DNA of 64,000 nt from Chamaelirium japonicum (Eukaryota; Streptophyta; Magnoliopsida; Liliales; Melanthiaceae), in the NCBI GenBank assembly GCA_947650365.1, contig CANTAL010000003.1:124001-188000 (forward strand), read 5' to 3'. Positions within the stretch are counted from its first letter, which is position 1. Every line of letters begins with the position of its first letter. Under the pieces are notes generated by a model, which had not been told where the DNA came from, ran no database searches, and saw nothing but the letters and a program-made list of their open reading frames with translations. Both the position numbers and the translations under genes were made by a program. Below, in pieces: positions 44,938 to 59,400 of the stretch.

Positions 44938-47900
44938 GCTCGTACGAATGAATTAGAATGGATCGTACGAATGAATTAGAATGTATCATACGAATGAATT
45001 AGAATGGATCATACGAATGAATTAGAATGGATCGTACGAAAAATTAGAATGGATAATACTAATGAATTAGAATGGGTCGTACGAATGAACTAGAATAGCT
45101 CGTACGAATGAATTAGAATGGTTCGTACGAATGAATTAGAATGGATCGTACGAATGAATTAGAATGGATGCATTCGTGCAAATGAATTAGAATGGATCGT
45201 ACGAATGAATTAGAATGGATCGTGCGATGAATTTGAATGGATCGTACGAATGAATTAGAATGGGTGGTACGAATGAATTAGAATAGCTCGTACGAATGAA
45301 TTAGAATTGATTGTACGAATGAATTAGAATGTATCGTACGAATGAACTAGAATGGATCATACGAATGAAATAAAATAGATCATACGAATGAATTAGAATA
45401 GCTTGTACAAATGAATTAGAATAGCTTGTACGAATTAGAATAGCTTGTACGAATGAATTAGAATAGCTTGTACAAATGAATTAGAATGGGTCGTACGAAT
45501 GAATTAGAATAGCTTGTACGAATGAATTAGAATGGATCGTACGAATGAATTAGAATGGATCATACGAATGACTTAGAATGGATACATTCGTGCGAATGAA
45601 TTAAAATGGATCGTACGAATGAATTAGAATAGATCATGTGAATGAATTAGAATGGATCGTACGAATAAATTAGAATGGATCATGCGAATGAATTAGAATG
45701 GATCGTATGAATGAATAAGAATGTATCGTACGAATGAATTAGAGTAGCTAGTATCAATGAATTAGAATAGCTTATACAAATGAATTACAATGGATCATAC
45801 GAATGAATTAGAATGGATCATACAAATGAATTAGAATAGCTCATACGAATGAATTAGAATAGCTTATACGAATGAATTAGAATGGATCTTACGAATGAAT
45901 TAGAATGGATCGTATGAATGAATTAGAATGAATACATTTGTGCGAATGAATTAGAATGGGTTGTACGAATGAATTAGAATGGATCATACGTATAAATTAT
46001 AATGGATTATACGAATGAATTAGAATGGCTTCAATGGTACGTACGAATGAATTACAATGAATTAAAATGGTTTATACGAATGAATTAGAATGGATCGTAC
46101 GAGCTATTCTAATTCATTCGTACGATCCTCTATAATTCATTCATACGAGCTATTCTAATTCATTCATACGACCCATTCTAATTCATTCGCACGAATGTAT
46201 CCATTCTAATTTATTCGTATGATCCATTTTAATTCATTTGTACGAGCTATTCTAATTCATTCGTACAATTTTTGCCATTCTAATTCATTCGTCGAGTCCA
46301 TTCAAATTCATTCGTATGATCCATTCTAATTCATTCGTACGAGCTATTCTAATTCATTTGTACTACCCTTTCTGATTCATTCGTACGATCCATTGTAATT
46401 CATTCGTACGATCCATTCTAATTCATTTGTACGAGCTATTCTAATTCTTTCATACGACCTATTCTAATTCATTCGTACGATCCATTCTAATTCATTCGTA
46501 CGACCAATTCTAATTCATTCGCACGAATATAGCCATTCTAATTCATTCGTACGACCAGTTCTAATTCATTCGTACGATCCATTCTAATTCATTCTTACGA
46601 GCTATTCTAATTCATTCGAATGAATTAGAATGGTTCGTACGAATGAATTAGAAGAATGAATTAGAATGGGTCGTATGAACGAATTAGAATAGCTCGTACG
46701 AATGAATTAGAATGGATTGTACGAATAAATTAGACTGGGAATGGATCATAAGAATTCATTCCAATTCATTTGTAAGATCCATTCTAATTCATTCGTACGA
46801 TCCATTCAAATCCATTCGTACGAATCATTCTAATTCATTCGTACGATCCATTCAAATTTATTCGCACGACCAATTCTAATTCATTCGTACGATCCATTCT
46901 AATTCATTCGCACGATCCATTCTAATTCATTCGTACGATCGATACTAAATCATTCATACGGCCCATTCTAATTCATTCGCACGAATATATCCATTCTAAT
47001 TCATTCGTACGAACCATTCTAATTCATTCGTACGATCCATTCTAATTCATTCGTACGAGCCACTCTAATTCATTTGTACGACCAATTCTAATTCATTCTT
47101 ACGATCCATTCTAATTCTTTCATACGATCCATTCAAATTCATTCTTACGATCCATTCAAATTCATTCGTACGATCCATTCTAATTCATTCGTACGATCCA
47201 TTCTAATTCGTTCATACGAGCCATTCTAATTCGTTCGTATGAGCTATTCTAATTCATTCGTACGAACCATTCTAATTCATTCGTACGAGCTATTCTAATT
47301 CATTCGTACGAACCATTCTAATTCATTCGAACGATACATTCTAATTCATTCGTAGGATCCATTCTAATTCATTCGTACGATCCATTCTAATTCATTTGTA
47401 CGATCCATTCTAATTCATTCGAACAATCCATTCTAATTCAATCAATGGATCTATTCTAATTCATTCGTACGAGCTATTTTAATTCATTCATACAATCCAT
47501 TCTAATTCATTCATACGATACATTTCAATTCATTCGTATGATCCATTCTAATTCATTCGCACGATCCATTCTAATTCATTCGTACGATCCATTATAATTC
47601 ATTCGTACGAATGTATTTATTCTAATTCATTCGTACAATCCATTTAAATTCATTCGTTCGATCCATTCTAATTCATTCGTACAAGCCATTCTAATTCATT
47701 CGTACGACCCATTCGTACGACCCACTCTAATTCATTTGCATGAGAAAATTAATTAGAAAGGATACATTCATGCGAATGAATTAGAATGGATCGTATGAAT
47801 GAATTAGAATGGATCGTTCGATCGAATTAGAATGGAACGTATGAATGAATTAGAATAGCTCGTATGAATGAATTAGAATGGCTCGTACGAATGAATTAGA

Positions 47901-50900
47901 ATGGCTCATAAGAATGAATTAGAATGGCTTGTACGAATAAATTAGATTGGTTCGTACGAATTAATTAGAATGGATCGTACGAATGAATTAGAATGGATCG
48001 TACCAATGAATTAGAATAGCTAATAGGAATGAATTAGAAAGGATCATAAGAATGAATTAGAATAGCTACATTCAAACGAATGAATTAGAATGGCTCGTAC
48101 GAATGAATTAGAATGGCTATATACGAATGAGTTAGAATGGATCGTACGAATGAATTAGAATGGATCGTACGAATGAATTAGAACGGCTCGTACGAATGAA
48201 TTAGAGGGAATCATGCGAATGAATTAGGATGGATCGTGCGAATGAATTAGAATGGGTGATTATATGAATGAATTATAATGGATACATTGGTACGAATGAA
48301 TTAGAATGGATCGAATGAATGAATTAGAATAGCTCGTACGAACGAATTAGAATGGATCATACGAATGAATTAGAATAGATCGTACGAATGAATTAGAATG
48401 GATCGTGCGATTGAATTAGAATAGATCGTACGAATGAATTAGAATGGGTCGTATGAATGAATTAGAATGGATACATTCGTGCGAATGAATTAGAATGGGT
48501 CGTACGAATAAATCAGAAAAGCTCATACGAATGAATTAGAATGATTCGTATGAATGAATTAGAATGGATCGTATGAATGAATTAGAATGGATCGTACGAA
48601 TGAATTAGAATGGGTCGTACGAATGAATTAGAATAACTCGTACGAATGAATTAGAATGGGTCATACAAATAAATTAGAATGGATCGTACGAATGAATTAG
48701 AATAGATACATTCGTGCGAATGAATTAGATTGGATCGTACGAATAAATTAGAATGGATACATTCGTGCGAATGAATTAGAATGGGTCGTACGAATAAATC
48801 AGAAAAGCTCATACGAATGAATTAGAATGATTCGTATGAATGAATTAGAATGGATCGTATGAATGAATTAGAATGGATCGTACGAATGAATTAGAATGGA
48901 TCGTACGAATGAATTAGAATGGGTCGTACGAATGAATTAGAATAACTCGTACGAATGAATTAGAATGGGTCATACAAATAAATTAGAATGGATCGTACGA
49001 ATGAATTAGAATAGATACATTCGTGCGAATGAATTAGATTGGATCGTACGAATAAATTAGAATGGATACATTCGTGTGAATGAATTAGAATGGGTCGTAC
49101 GAATGAATTAGAATAGCTCATCCGAATGAATTAGAATAGATTGTATGAATGAATTAGAATAGCTTGTACGAATGAATTAGAATGGATTGTACGAATGAAT
49201 TTGAATGGATCGTACGAATGATTTAGAATGGATACATTCGTGTGAATGAAGTAGAATGGATCGTACGAATAAATTAGAATGGCTTGTACGAATGAATTAG
49301 AATGGATCGTATGAATGAATTAGAATGGGTCATATGAATGAATTAGAATGGATTGTACGAATGAATTAGATTGGATCATACGAATGAATTAGAATGGATC
49401 GTATGAATGAATTAGATCGGATACATTTATGCTAATGAATTAGAATGGATCATACGAATGAATTAGAATGGGTCGTACGAATGAATTAGAATGGATCGTA
49501 CAACTGAATTAGAATGGATCATACGAATGAATTAGAATGGATACATTCATGCGAATGAATTAGAAGAGCTCGTACGAATGAATTAGAATGGATCGTACAA
49601 ATGAATTAGAATGGGTTATATGAATGAATTAGAATGGATCGTGCAAATCAATTAGAATGCATCATATGAATGAATTAGAAGGGATACATTCATGCGAATG
49701 AATTAGAATAGCTCGTATAAATGAATTAGAATGGATTGTATGAATTAATTAGAATAGCTCGTATGAATGAATTAGAATAGCTCGTACGAATGGATCGTAT
49801 GAATGAATTAGAATGGATCGTGCGAATGAATTAGAATGGATTGTACGAATGAATTAGAAAGGGTCGTACGAATGAATTAGAATGGATCGTACAAATGAAT
49901 TAGAATGGATCATACGAATGAAATAGAATGGATACATTCGTTCGAATGAATTAGAATGGATCATACGAATGAATTAGAATGGATCGTGTGAATGAATTAG
50001 AATGGATCATATGAATGAATTAGAATGGATCGTATGTTCTAATTTATTCGTATAATCCATTCTAAAACATTCGTACGAGCTATTCTAATGCATTCGTATG
50101 AACCATTCTAATTCAATCATTGGTACGAATGAATTAGAATGGTTCATACAAATGAATTAGAATGGATCTTGCTAATGAATTAGAATGGATCGTACACGAA
50201 TGTATCCATTCTAATTTATTCGTACGATCCATTCTAATTCATTCCTACGATCCATTCTAATTCATTCGCACAAATGACCCATTCTAATTCATTCATACGA
50301 TCTATTCTAATTCGTACGATCCATTCTAATATATTCCTACGATCCATTCTAATTGATTCGTACGAGCTATTCTAATTCATTCGCACGAATGTGTCCATTC
50401 TAATACATTCGTACGATCCATTCTAATTCATTCATATGATCCATTCTAATTCATTCGTACGAGCTATTCTAATTCATTCGTACGATCCTTTCTAATTCAT
50501 TCATACGAGCTATTCTAATTTATTCGTATGATCCTTTCTCGTACGAATGAATTAGAATGGATCGTACGAATAAATTAGGATAGATAGATTCGTACGATAG
50601 TAGATCATACGAATGAATTAGAATGGATCATACGAATGAATTAGAATGGGTCGTATGAATGTATTAGAATAGCTCGTACGAATGAATTAGAATGGATCAT
50701 ACGAATGAATTAGAATGGATCGTACGAATAAATAAGAATGGATACAATTGTACGAATGAATTAGAATAGCTCGTACGAATTAGAATGGATCATACGAATG
50801 AATTAGAATGGATCGTACGAATGAATGAGAATAGATCGTACGAATGAATTGGAATGACTCGTACGAATGAATTAGAATGGCTACATTCGTTTGTACGAAT

Positions 50901-53257
50901 GAATTTGAATGAATCGTACGATCTAATTCATTCACACAAACTATTCTAATTCATTCGTACGAATATAGCCATTCTAGTTCATTCATACGATCCATTCTAA
51001 TTCATTCGTACGAACGAATGAAAGAATAAATTAGAATGGATACATTCGTGCGAAAGAATTAGAATATATCGTACGAATGAATTTGAATGGATTGTCCGAA
51101 TGAATTAGAATGGATCGTACGAATGAATTAGAATGGGTCGTACGAATGAATTAGAATGGCTCATACGAAGGAATTAGAATGGCTCGTACGAATAAATTAG
51201 AATAGATTATACGAATCAATTAGAATAGATCATTTGAATGAATTAGAATGGTTCGTACGAATGAATTAGAATGGATCATACGAATGAATTAGAATGTATC
51301 ATACTTATAAATTAGAATGGAATGTTCGAATGAAACAGAATGGATCGTACGAATGATTTAGAATGGATCGTACGAATGAATTAGATTGGGTCGTACGAAT
51401 GAATTAGAATAGCTCGTACGAATGAATTAGAATGGGTCATACGAATGAATTAGAATGGATCGTACGAATGAATTAGAATGCATCGTACGAATGAATTAGA
51501 ATGGATCATACGAATGAATTAGAATGGATTATACGAATGAATTAGAATGGCTCATACGAATGAATTAGAATGGCTCATACGAATGAATTAGAATGGATTG
51601 TACGAATGAATTAGAATAGATACATTTGTACGAATGAATTCGAATGGATTGTACGAATGAATTAGAACGATTCGTACGAATGAATTAGAATGGGTCGTAT
51701 GAATGAATTAGAATATCTCGTACGAATGAATTAGAATGGATCGTACGAATGAATTAGAATGGATCGTACGAATGAATTAGAATGGTTTGTAAGAATGAAT
51801 TAGAATGGATACACTCCTGCGAATGAATTTGAAAGGGTCGTACGAATGAATTAGAATGCATCCTACGAATGAATTAGAATAGCACGTACGAATGAATTAG
51901 AATGGCTCGTACGAATGAATTAGAATGGATCATACGAATAATTTATAATGGATCATATGAATGAATTAGAATGGATCGTGCGAATTAATTAGAATTGATC
52001 GTGCGACTGAATTAGAATGGATCGTGCGAATGAATTAGAATGGGTCGTGCGAATAAATTAGAATGGATTGCACGAATGAATTAGAATGGATCATACGAAT
52101 GAATTAGAATGAATTCATATGATCCATTCCCATTCTAATTCATTCGTACGAACCATTCTAATTCATTCGTACGAGCCATTCTAATTCATTCGTACGACCC
52201 ATTCTAATTCATTCGCATGAACAATTCTAATTCATTCATATGATCCATTCCAATTCATTCACACGAATGTGTCCATTCTAATTAATTCGTACGATCCATT
52301 CTAATTTATTCTTATAATCCATTCTAATTCATTCGCACGATCCATTCTAATTCATTCGTACGATCCGGTCTAATTCATTCGTACGATCCATTCTAATTCA
52401 TTCGTACGTTCTATTCTAATTCATTCGTACGAGCCATTCTAATTCATTCGTACGAGCCATTCTAATTCATTCGTTCGAGTGTAGCTATTCTAATTCATTC
52501 GTACGATATATTCTAATTCATTTGTACGATGAATTAGAATGGACCATACGAATGAATTAGAATTGATCGTGTGGATATATTTGTGCGAATGAATTAGAAT
52601 GGATCGTACGAATGAATTGGAATGGATCGTACGAATGAATTAGAATGGATCGTACGAATGAATTAGTATAGCTAATACGAAATAATTAGAATAGATCGTA
52701 CGAATGAATTAGAATGGGAAAGGATCATACAAATGAATTAGAATGGATACATTCGTACAAATGAATTAGAATAGATCATACGAAATGGCTACAATCGTAC
52801 GAATGAATCAGAATGGCTACATTCGTACGAATGAATTAGAATGGATCGTACGAATGAATTAGAATGGATCGTGCGAATGAATTAGAATGGATCATACGAT
52901 TGAATTAGAATGGGTCGTACGAATGAATTAGAATAGGTCGTACGAATGAATTAGAATGTCTCATACTAATGAATTAGAATGGATCGTACGAATGAATTAG
53001 AATGGATCATATGAATGAATTAGAATGGATACATTTGTGCGAATGAATTAGAATGGATCGTATGAATGAATTAGAATGGATCGTACGAATGAATTAGAAT
53101 AGCTCGTTCGAATGTATTAGAATGGATCATATGAATGAATTAGAATAGCTCGTACGAATGAATTAGAATGGTTCGTACGAATGAATTAGAATGGATCGTA
53201 CGAATGAATTAGAATGGATACAATCATACAAATGAATTAGAATGGTTACAATCATAC
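44938..53257. repeat. 23-bp satellite, mostly reverse orientation with forward islands
   Basis: Approximate orientation blocks: reverse 44938-46105, forward 46106-46617, reverse 46618-46745, forward 46750-47735, reverse 47745-50034, forward 50035-50118, reverse 50119-50195, forward 50196-50535, reverse 50536-50915, forward 50916-51015, reverse 51016-52113, forward 52114-52530, reverse 52531-53257. A duplicated segment of 286/309 bp lies at 48471-49080. The first five bases, GCTCG, are element C's target duplication. No genes are seen. Confidence 0.93.
48471..49080. repeat. Tandem duplication of a multi-unit satellite segment
   Basis: A segment starting ATTCGTGCGAATGAATTAG at 48475 is repeated from 48761, and its leading motif recurs at 49070. 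Unusual variants are shared in order: AATAAATCAGAAAAGCTC, AGAATGATTCGTATG, AGAATAACTCGTACG and GAATTAGATTGG. The second copy has one additional 23-bp unit (offset 286, then 309). Confidence 0.88.
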
Positions 53258-53260
53258 AAA

Positions 53261-54250
53261 TATGTAATAAAAGAAATTGAAGGTGTCTTCAGCAGATTCC
53301 TTTGGGTGTGGCCTTCACTCACTAGAAGAATGGTCTCTATTGCATTGAAGAAACTATGCTATCCTAAGAGTGAAGGAGGGCTTGGGTTCAGAAATTTGTT
53401 GGAATGGAATGAAGCTGCTTTGGCCAAACACTTATGGAGAATTTGCTCTATGGAGAAGTCTCTCTGGGTCAAATGGATCAATTCTAATTATTTGAGGCAT
53501 GAAGGTATTTGGGAATGCAAAAACACTCAAAATGCTTCAGGGATTTGGTGAGGGATACTACAAATTAGAAACCAATTTAAACACAATATTATCAGTGTTG
53601 TTGGGGATGGTAAAAACACTAATTTCTGGCTAGATAATTGGTTGCCTCAAGGTAGACTCATTGATAAATTTGATAGAAGAGTAATTTATGATTTGGGATA
53701 TGGAACAGATTTTACTATCAGTGAGTTCATAAATAATGGGAAATGGTCCTTTCCTCTACCATCTTCAGCAGACATTATGAGTATCTTTGATATGGTCTCA
53801 GATTTCGAAATTTCTTATCCACAGCTCTCTGATATGATAATTTGGAAGCCTTCAAACAGTAGAGTCTATACATTCAAATCAGCATGGGATTCAAATAGAC
53901 TAAGAGGGCAGCTTTTTATAGAAGCTAGTTGGATTTGGCACCAACAGAGAATTAAAAGGCATGCAATTTGCTTGTGTAGAGCTACTTTAATAAACTTCTT
54001 ACCTGTGACAAGTTTCACAACAGAGGTATGATGGTTCCTTCTTTATGTACTCTCTGCTGGTCTGATAGAGAGACACATGAACATCTTTTTTTTAAATGCT
54101 CTTACTCCAACTTGATTTGGAGATCCGTTCTCTCTAGATTGGACATCAAAGCAACTAGAATTGGTAATATTACTGATGAGATTGCAAGGCTGAATGCTAA
54201 ATTCAAAGTCAAGGGTCAAATAGCCACTTTGGCCAAATTAGCTACAGGTT
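53261..54250 (+). pseudogene. LINE ORF2 C-terminal part with zf-RVT domain
   Basis: The frame is open from 53261 to TGA 53549-53551, continues in the same frame (GDGKNTNFWLDNWLP) to about 53985, then shifts by one for LLTCDKFHNRGMMVPSLC, CTLCWSDRETHEHLFFKCSY. That Cys/His pattern is the zinc-binding reverse transcriptase domain (zf-RVT) found after RT in plant LINEs. It shifts again near 54240. At least one nonsense change and two frameshifts mean it is dead. Confidence 0.88.
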
Positions 54251-54832
54251 GTGGTTAAAATGCTATGGGAGGAGAGATGCAAAAGAATTTTTGAAAAGAC
54301 CACCACTCACAAGAGAGTTCTATTGGATTACATTTCTAGAATAGTGGTCTTAAGAATGTCAAATTGTGACTACTCTAAAGAAGATACTCTTGAAAATAAA
54401 ATTATTATGGCAAAATGGGGATGCTATCTGAAGCCTAACATCCGAAAAACCCATAATGTCACTTGGGATGGCTGAAGTTGAATACTGATGGAGCTCTGGC
54501 AAATCATTTAGCCTCTTTTGGGGGAGTGTTTTAGAAATAGTAATGGTGAAGCAGTTCAATGTTTTTATGGTCCATCTATGTATAAAGATATACTTAATAT
54601 TGAATTAGATGTAGTGGTAAAAGGGCTTTCATATGCAGAAGATAGGCAGATATCAAAACTATGGATCGAATCTGATTCCCTTATTACAGTGAAGTGTATT
54701 AGAGATGAATGTTCTATTCCCTGGACTGCTATACATCAGGTTTTAAGTATCAGAGCTGCCATAAACAGGTACAATATGCACAAAATCACTCATATTTGGA
54801 GGGAGGGTAATCAACCTGTAGACATCTTGTAA
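54251..54832 (+). pseudogene. LINE RNase H domain remnant
   Basis: After a linker (VKMLWEERCKRIFEK) the sequence enters a plant-type RNase H: LNTDGALA (54477-54500), a one-base shift at the T-run near 54532 (GVFRNSNGEAV resumes), NIELDVVVKGL, IESDSLI and WREGNQPVDIL. All four catalytic acids (D, E, D, D) are visible across the frames. The end is at TAA 54830-54832. The domain is characteristic of the 3' end of plant L1 elements. Confidence 0.85.
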
Positions 54833-55187
54833 AAAATGGGTCACGGTAATCAGATGGTTCAGATGTACCCACATGATTAAAAAGAAAATATACGCATAGC
54901 AATAGATGTTGTTTGTAAGGGTAGAAGCTATACGAGATAGAATGGACGATATTTCAAGGTGATTGATTTTGCAGATGATCAAGAAATGAGAGATGAGGTG
55001 GCTTCTTATCTCTACAATTTGCCTTTAGATAATGATGTTGTTTGTTTTGTTCCTTTGTAATTTTTTCTTTCTTTTATTTCTCCAATAGCCCTGAATTTAT
55101 AAAGGGACAGAGTTGTAATGCGACTATCTGCTTTTGTTTCAAGGGCGGGGTCCCTAATAAAATCCCCTAGCATTGATTAAAAAAAAA
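54833..55187 (+). other. LINE 3' untranslated region and poly(A)
   Basis: Non-coding AT-rich tail. It includes GGGCGGGGTCCCTAATAAAATCC (the signal AATAAA at about 55157) and the terminal A-run. Satellite resumes at about 55191. Confidence 0.75.
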
Positions 55188-55699
55188 GAAGAATGGATCG
55201 CACGAATGAATTAGAATGGATCGTACGAATGAATTAGAATGGATTGTACGAATGAATTAGAATGGATACAATCGTACGAATGAATTAGAATAGATCGTAT
55301 GAATAAAATAGAATGGATCATACGAAATATTTAGAATGGATACATTCGTGCGAATGAATTAGAATAGCTCGTACGAATGAATTAGAATGGATCGCATAAA
55401 TGAATTATAATGGATCGAACGAATGAATTAGAATGGATCATACGAATGAATTAGAATAGGTCGTACGAATGAATTAGAATAGCTCATACGAATGAATTAG
55501 AATAGCTCGTACGAATAAATTAGAATGGCTCGTATGAATGAATTAGAATGGATCGTACGAATGAATTAGAATGGGTCATACGAATTAATTAGAATAGCTC
55601 ATACAAATGAATTAGAATAGCTCGTGCGAATGAATTAGAATGGATCGTACGAATCAATTAGAACAGCTACATTCGAACGAATGAATTAGAATGGCACGT

Positions 55700-56490
55700 A
55701 CGAAAGAATTAGAATGCTCATACGAAAGAATTAGAATAGATCGTGCGAATTAATTTGAATGGATCGTACAAATGAATTAGAATGGATCGTGCGAATTAAT
55801 TAGAATTAGAATAGCTCTAGAATGGTTCGTACGAATGAATTAGAATGGAACGTACGACTGAATTATAAAAGCACGTACAAATGAATTAGAATGGATTGTA
55901 CGAATGCATTAGAATGGATTGTACGAATGAATTAGAATGGGTTGTACGAATGAAAAAGAATAGCTCGTACGAATGAATTAGAATGGTTTGTATGAATGAA
56001 TTAGAATGGATCGGACGAATGAATTAGTATGGATCGTACGAATGAATTAGAATAGCTTGTACGATCCATTCTAATTCATTTCTGTGATCCATTCTAATTC
56101 ATTCATATGATCCATTCTAATTAATTCGCTCGATTGTATCCATTCTAATTCATTCGTATGATCCATTCTAATTCATTCGTGAGACCCATTCTAATTCATT
56201 CGTACGAACCATTCTAATTCATTCTTATGAGCTATTCTAATTCATTCGTACGACCCATTCCAATTCATTCGTACGATCCATTCTAATTCAACCGTACGAT
56301 CCATCTAATTCATTCGTACAAGCCAATCTAATTCATTCGTACGATATATTCTAATTTTTTAGGACGAACCATTCTAGAGCTATTCTAATTCTAATTCATT
56401 CGCACAATCCATTCTAATTCATTCGTACGATCCATTCTAATTCATTTGCACGAATGTATCCATTCTAATCCATTCGTACGATCAATTCTA
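55700..56490. repeat. Large imperfect inverted repeat in satellite
   Basis: The rare landmark AATTAGAATAGCTCTAGAAT at about 55804-55823 has its reverse complement at about 56371-56391 (centre 56097). Neighbouring variant units match in mirrored order for more than 300 bp on each side, so the arms derive from one inverted duplication and are more than generic satellite similarity. Confidence 0.8.
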
Positions 56491-59400
56491 ATTCATTTGT
56501 ATGAACCATTCTATTTCATTTGTACGAATGAATTAGAATGGATCATGCGAATGAATTAGAATGGATCGTATGAATGAATTAGAAGGGGTCGTACGAATGA
56601 ATTAGAATGGCTCATACGAATGAATTAGAATGGATCGTACGAATGAATTAGAATGGGTCGTGCGAATGAATTAGAATGAATCGTTCGAATGAATTAGAAT
56701 GGTTCGTACGAATGAATTAGAATGGATCGTACGATTGAATTAGATGGATCGTACGAATAAATTAGAATGGATCGTACGAATGAATTAGAATTGATACATT
56801 CTTGTGAATGAATTAGAATGGATCGTACGAATGAATTAGAATGGATCATACGAATGAATTAGAATGGATCGTACGAGTTATTCTAATTTATTCCTACGAT
56901 TGATTCTAATTCATTCGTACAAACCATTCTAATTCATTTGTACGAGCCATTCTAATTCATTCGTACGATCCATTATAATTCATTCGTACGAATCATTCTA
57001 ATTTATTTGTACGAGCTATTATAATTCATTCGTACGATCCATTTAATTCATTCACACGATCCATTCTAATTTATTCGTACGAGCTATTGTAATTCATTCG
57101 TGCGAATGTATCCTTTCTAATTCTTTCTAACGAGCTATTATAATTCATTCGTACGATCCATTCTAATTCATTCGTACTAACCATTCTAATTCATTTGTAC
57201 GGGCTATTCTAATTAATTCTTACGATTCATTCTAATTCATTCGCACGATCCATTCGAATTCATTTGGACGAGCTATTCTAATTCATTCGAACGAATGTAT
57301 CCATTCTAATTTACTCGTACGATCCATTCTAATTTATTCGCACGATCCATTCTAATTCATTCATACGATCTACAATCTTATTCATTCGTACGATCCATTC
57401 TAATTCATTCGTACGATCCATTCTAATTCATTCGTACGAACGAATGTAGCCATTCTAATTCATTCATATGACCCATTCTAATTCATTCGTACGATCTATT
57501 ATAATACATTCATTCGTAAGATCCATTCTAATTCATTTGTATGATCCATTCTTATTTATTCTAATTCATTCGTACGATCAATTCTAATTCATTCGTACGA
57601 TCCATTCTAATCCATTTGTACGAGCTATTCTGATTCATTCGTATGATCCATTTTAATTCATTCGTACTATCCATTCTAATTCATTCGTACGAGCTATTCT
57701 AATTCATTCGTACGATCCATTCTAATTTATTAGCACGATCCATTCTAATTCGTTCGTACGATCCATTTTAATTTATTCGTACGATCCATTCTAATTTATT
57801 CGTACGATCCATTCTAATTCATTCATACGAACCATTCTAATTCATTCATACGAGCTATTCTAATTCATTCATACGACCCATTCTAATTCATTCGTAAGAT
57901 CCATTCTAATTCATTCATACGAATGTATCCATTCTAATTTATTCGTACGATTCATTCTGATTCATTCGTACGATCCATTCGAATTCATTCGTACGATCCA
58001 TTCTAATTCATTCACATTAATGTATCCATTCTTATTCATTCGTACGATCCATTCTAATTTATTCATACGATATATTCTAATTCATTCGTATGAGCTATTC
58101 TAATTCATTCATAAGATCTATTCTAATTCATTCGTACGAGCTATTCTAATTCGACCCATTCTAATTCATTCATACGATCCATTCTAATTTATTCGTACGA
58201 TCCATTCTAATTCATTCGCACGAATGCATCCATTCTAATTCATTCGTGTGATCCATTCTAATTCATTTGTACAATCTATTCAACTTCATTCGTACGAGAT
58301 ACAATCGCAAGAATGTAGCCATTCTAATTCATCCGTACGATCCATTCTAATTTATTCGTACGATCCATTCTAATTCATTCGTATGAACCATTCTAATTCA
58401 TTCGTATGACCCATTCTAATTAATTCGCACGAATGTATCAATTCTAATTCATTCGTACGATCCATTCTAATTCATTCGTACGAACAAATGTAGCCTTTCT
58501 AATTCATTCGTATGATCCATTATAATTTATTCGTATGAACGAATATAGCCATTCTAATTCATTCGTATGATCCATTCTAATTCATTCGTACGATCCATTC
58601 TAATTCATTTGTACGAACGAATATAGCCATTCTAATTCATTTGTACGAGCCATTCTAATTCATTCGAATGATCCATTCTAATTCATTCGTACGAGCTATT
58701 CAAATTTATTCGTTCGACCCATTCTAATTCATTAGTATGAGCTATTGTAATTCATTCGCACGACCCATTCTAATTCATTCGTAAGATCCATTCTAATTCA
58801 TTCGCACGATCCATTCTAATCCATTCGTACGATCCATTCTAATTCATTCGCACGAATATATCCATTCTAATTTATACGTACGATCTATTATAATTCATTC
58901 GTATGATCCATTCTAATTCATTCGTTCGATCTATTCTAATTCATTCGTATGAACGAATATAGCCATTCTAATTCATTCGTATGAACCATTCTAATTCCTT
59001 CGTATGAGCTATTCTACTACATTCATACGCATACGAAATGGCTAAAATCGTACAAATGAGTAAGAATGGCTACTTTCGTATGAATGAATTAGATTGGATT
59101 ATACGAATGAAGTAGAATGGAGCGTACGAATGAATTAGAATGGATACGTACGACCCATTCTAATTCATTTGCACGATCCATTCTAATTCATTCGCACGAT
59201 CCATTCTAATTCATTCGTACGATCCATTCTAATTCATTCGCACGAATGTATCCATTCTAATTCATTCGTATTAGCTATTCTAATTCATTCGTACAATCCA
59301 TTCTAATTAATTAGTATGACCCATTCTAATTCATTCGTACGATCCATTCTAATTCATTCGCACGATCCATTCTAATTCATTCGTACAATCCATTCTAGTT

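Larger units (their letters stand above)
53258..55187 (+). mobile_element. 5'-truncated L1-type LINE
   Basis: A non-satellite insert flanked by reverse-orientation satellite. It begins about 53258 inside ORF2, downstream of the RT palm, and ends in a 9-A tail (55179-55187) after AATAAAAT (55157). Coding remnants: IKEIEGVFSRFLWVW and CYPKSEGGLGFRNL, a zf-RVT domain, and an RNase H with four catalytic acids. 5' truncation is typical of target-primed reverse transcription. I could not identify a target duplication, partly because the satellite is repetitive. Confidence 0.9.
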
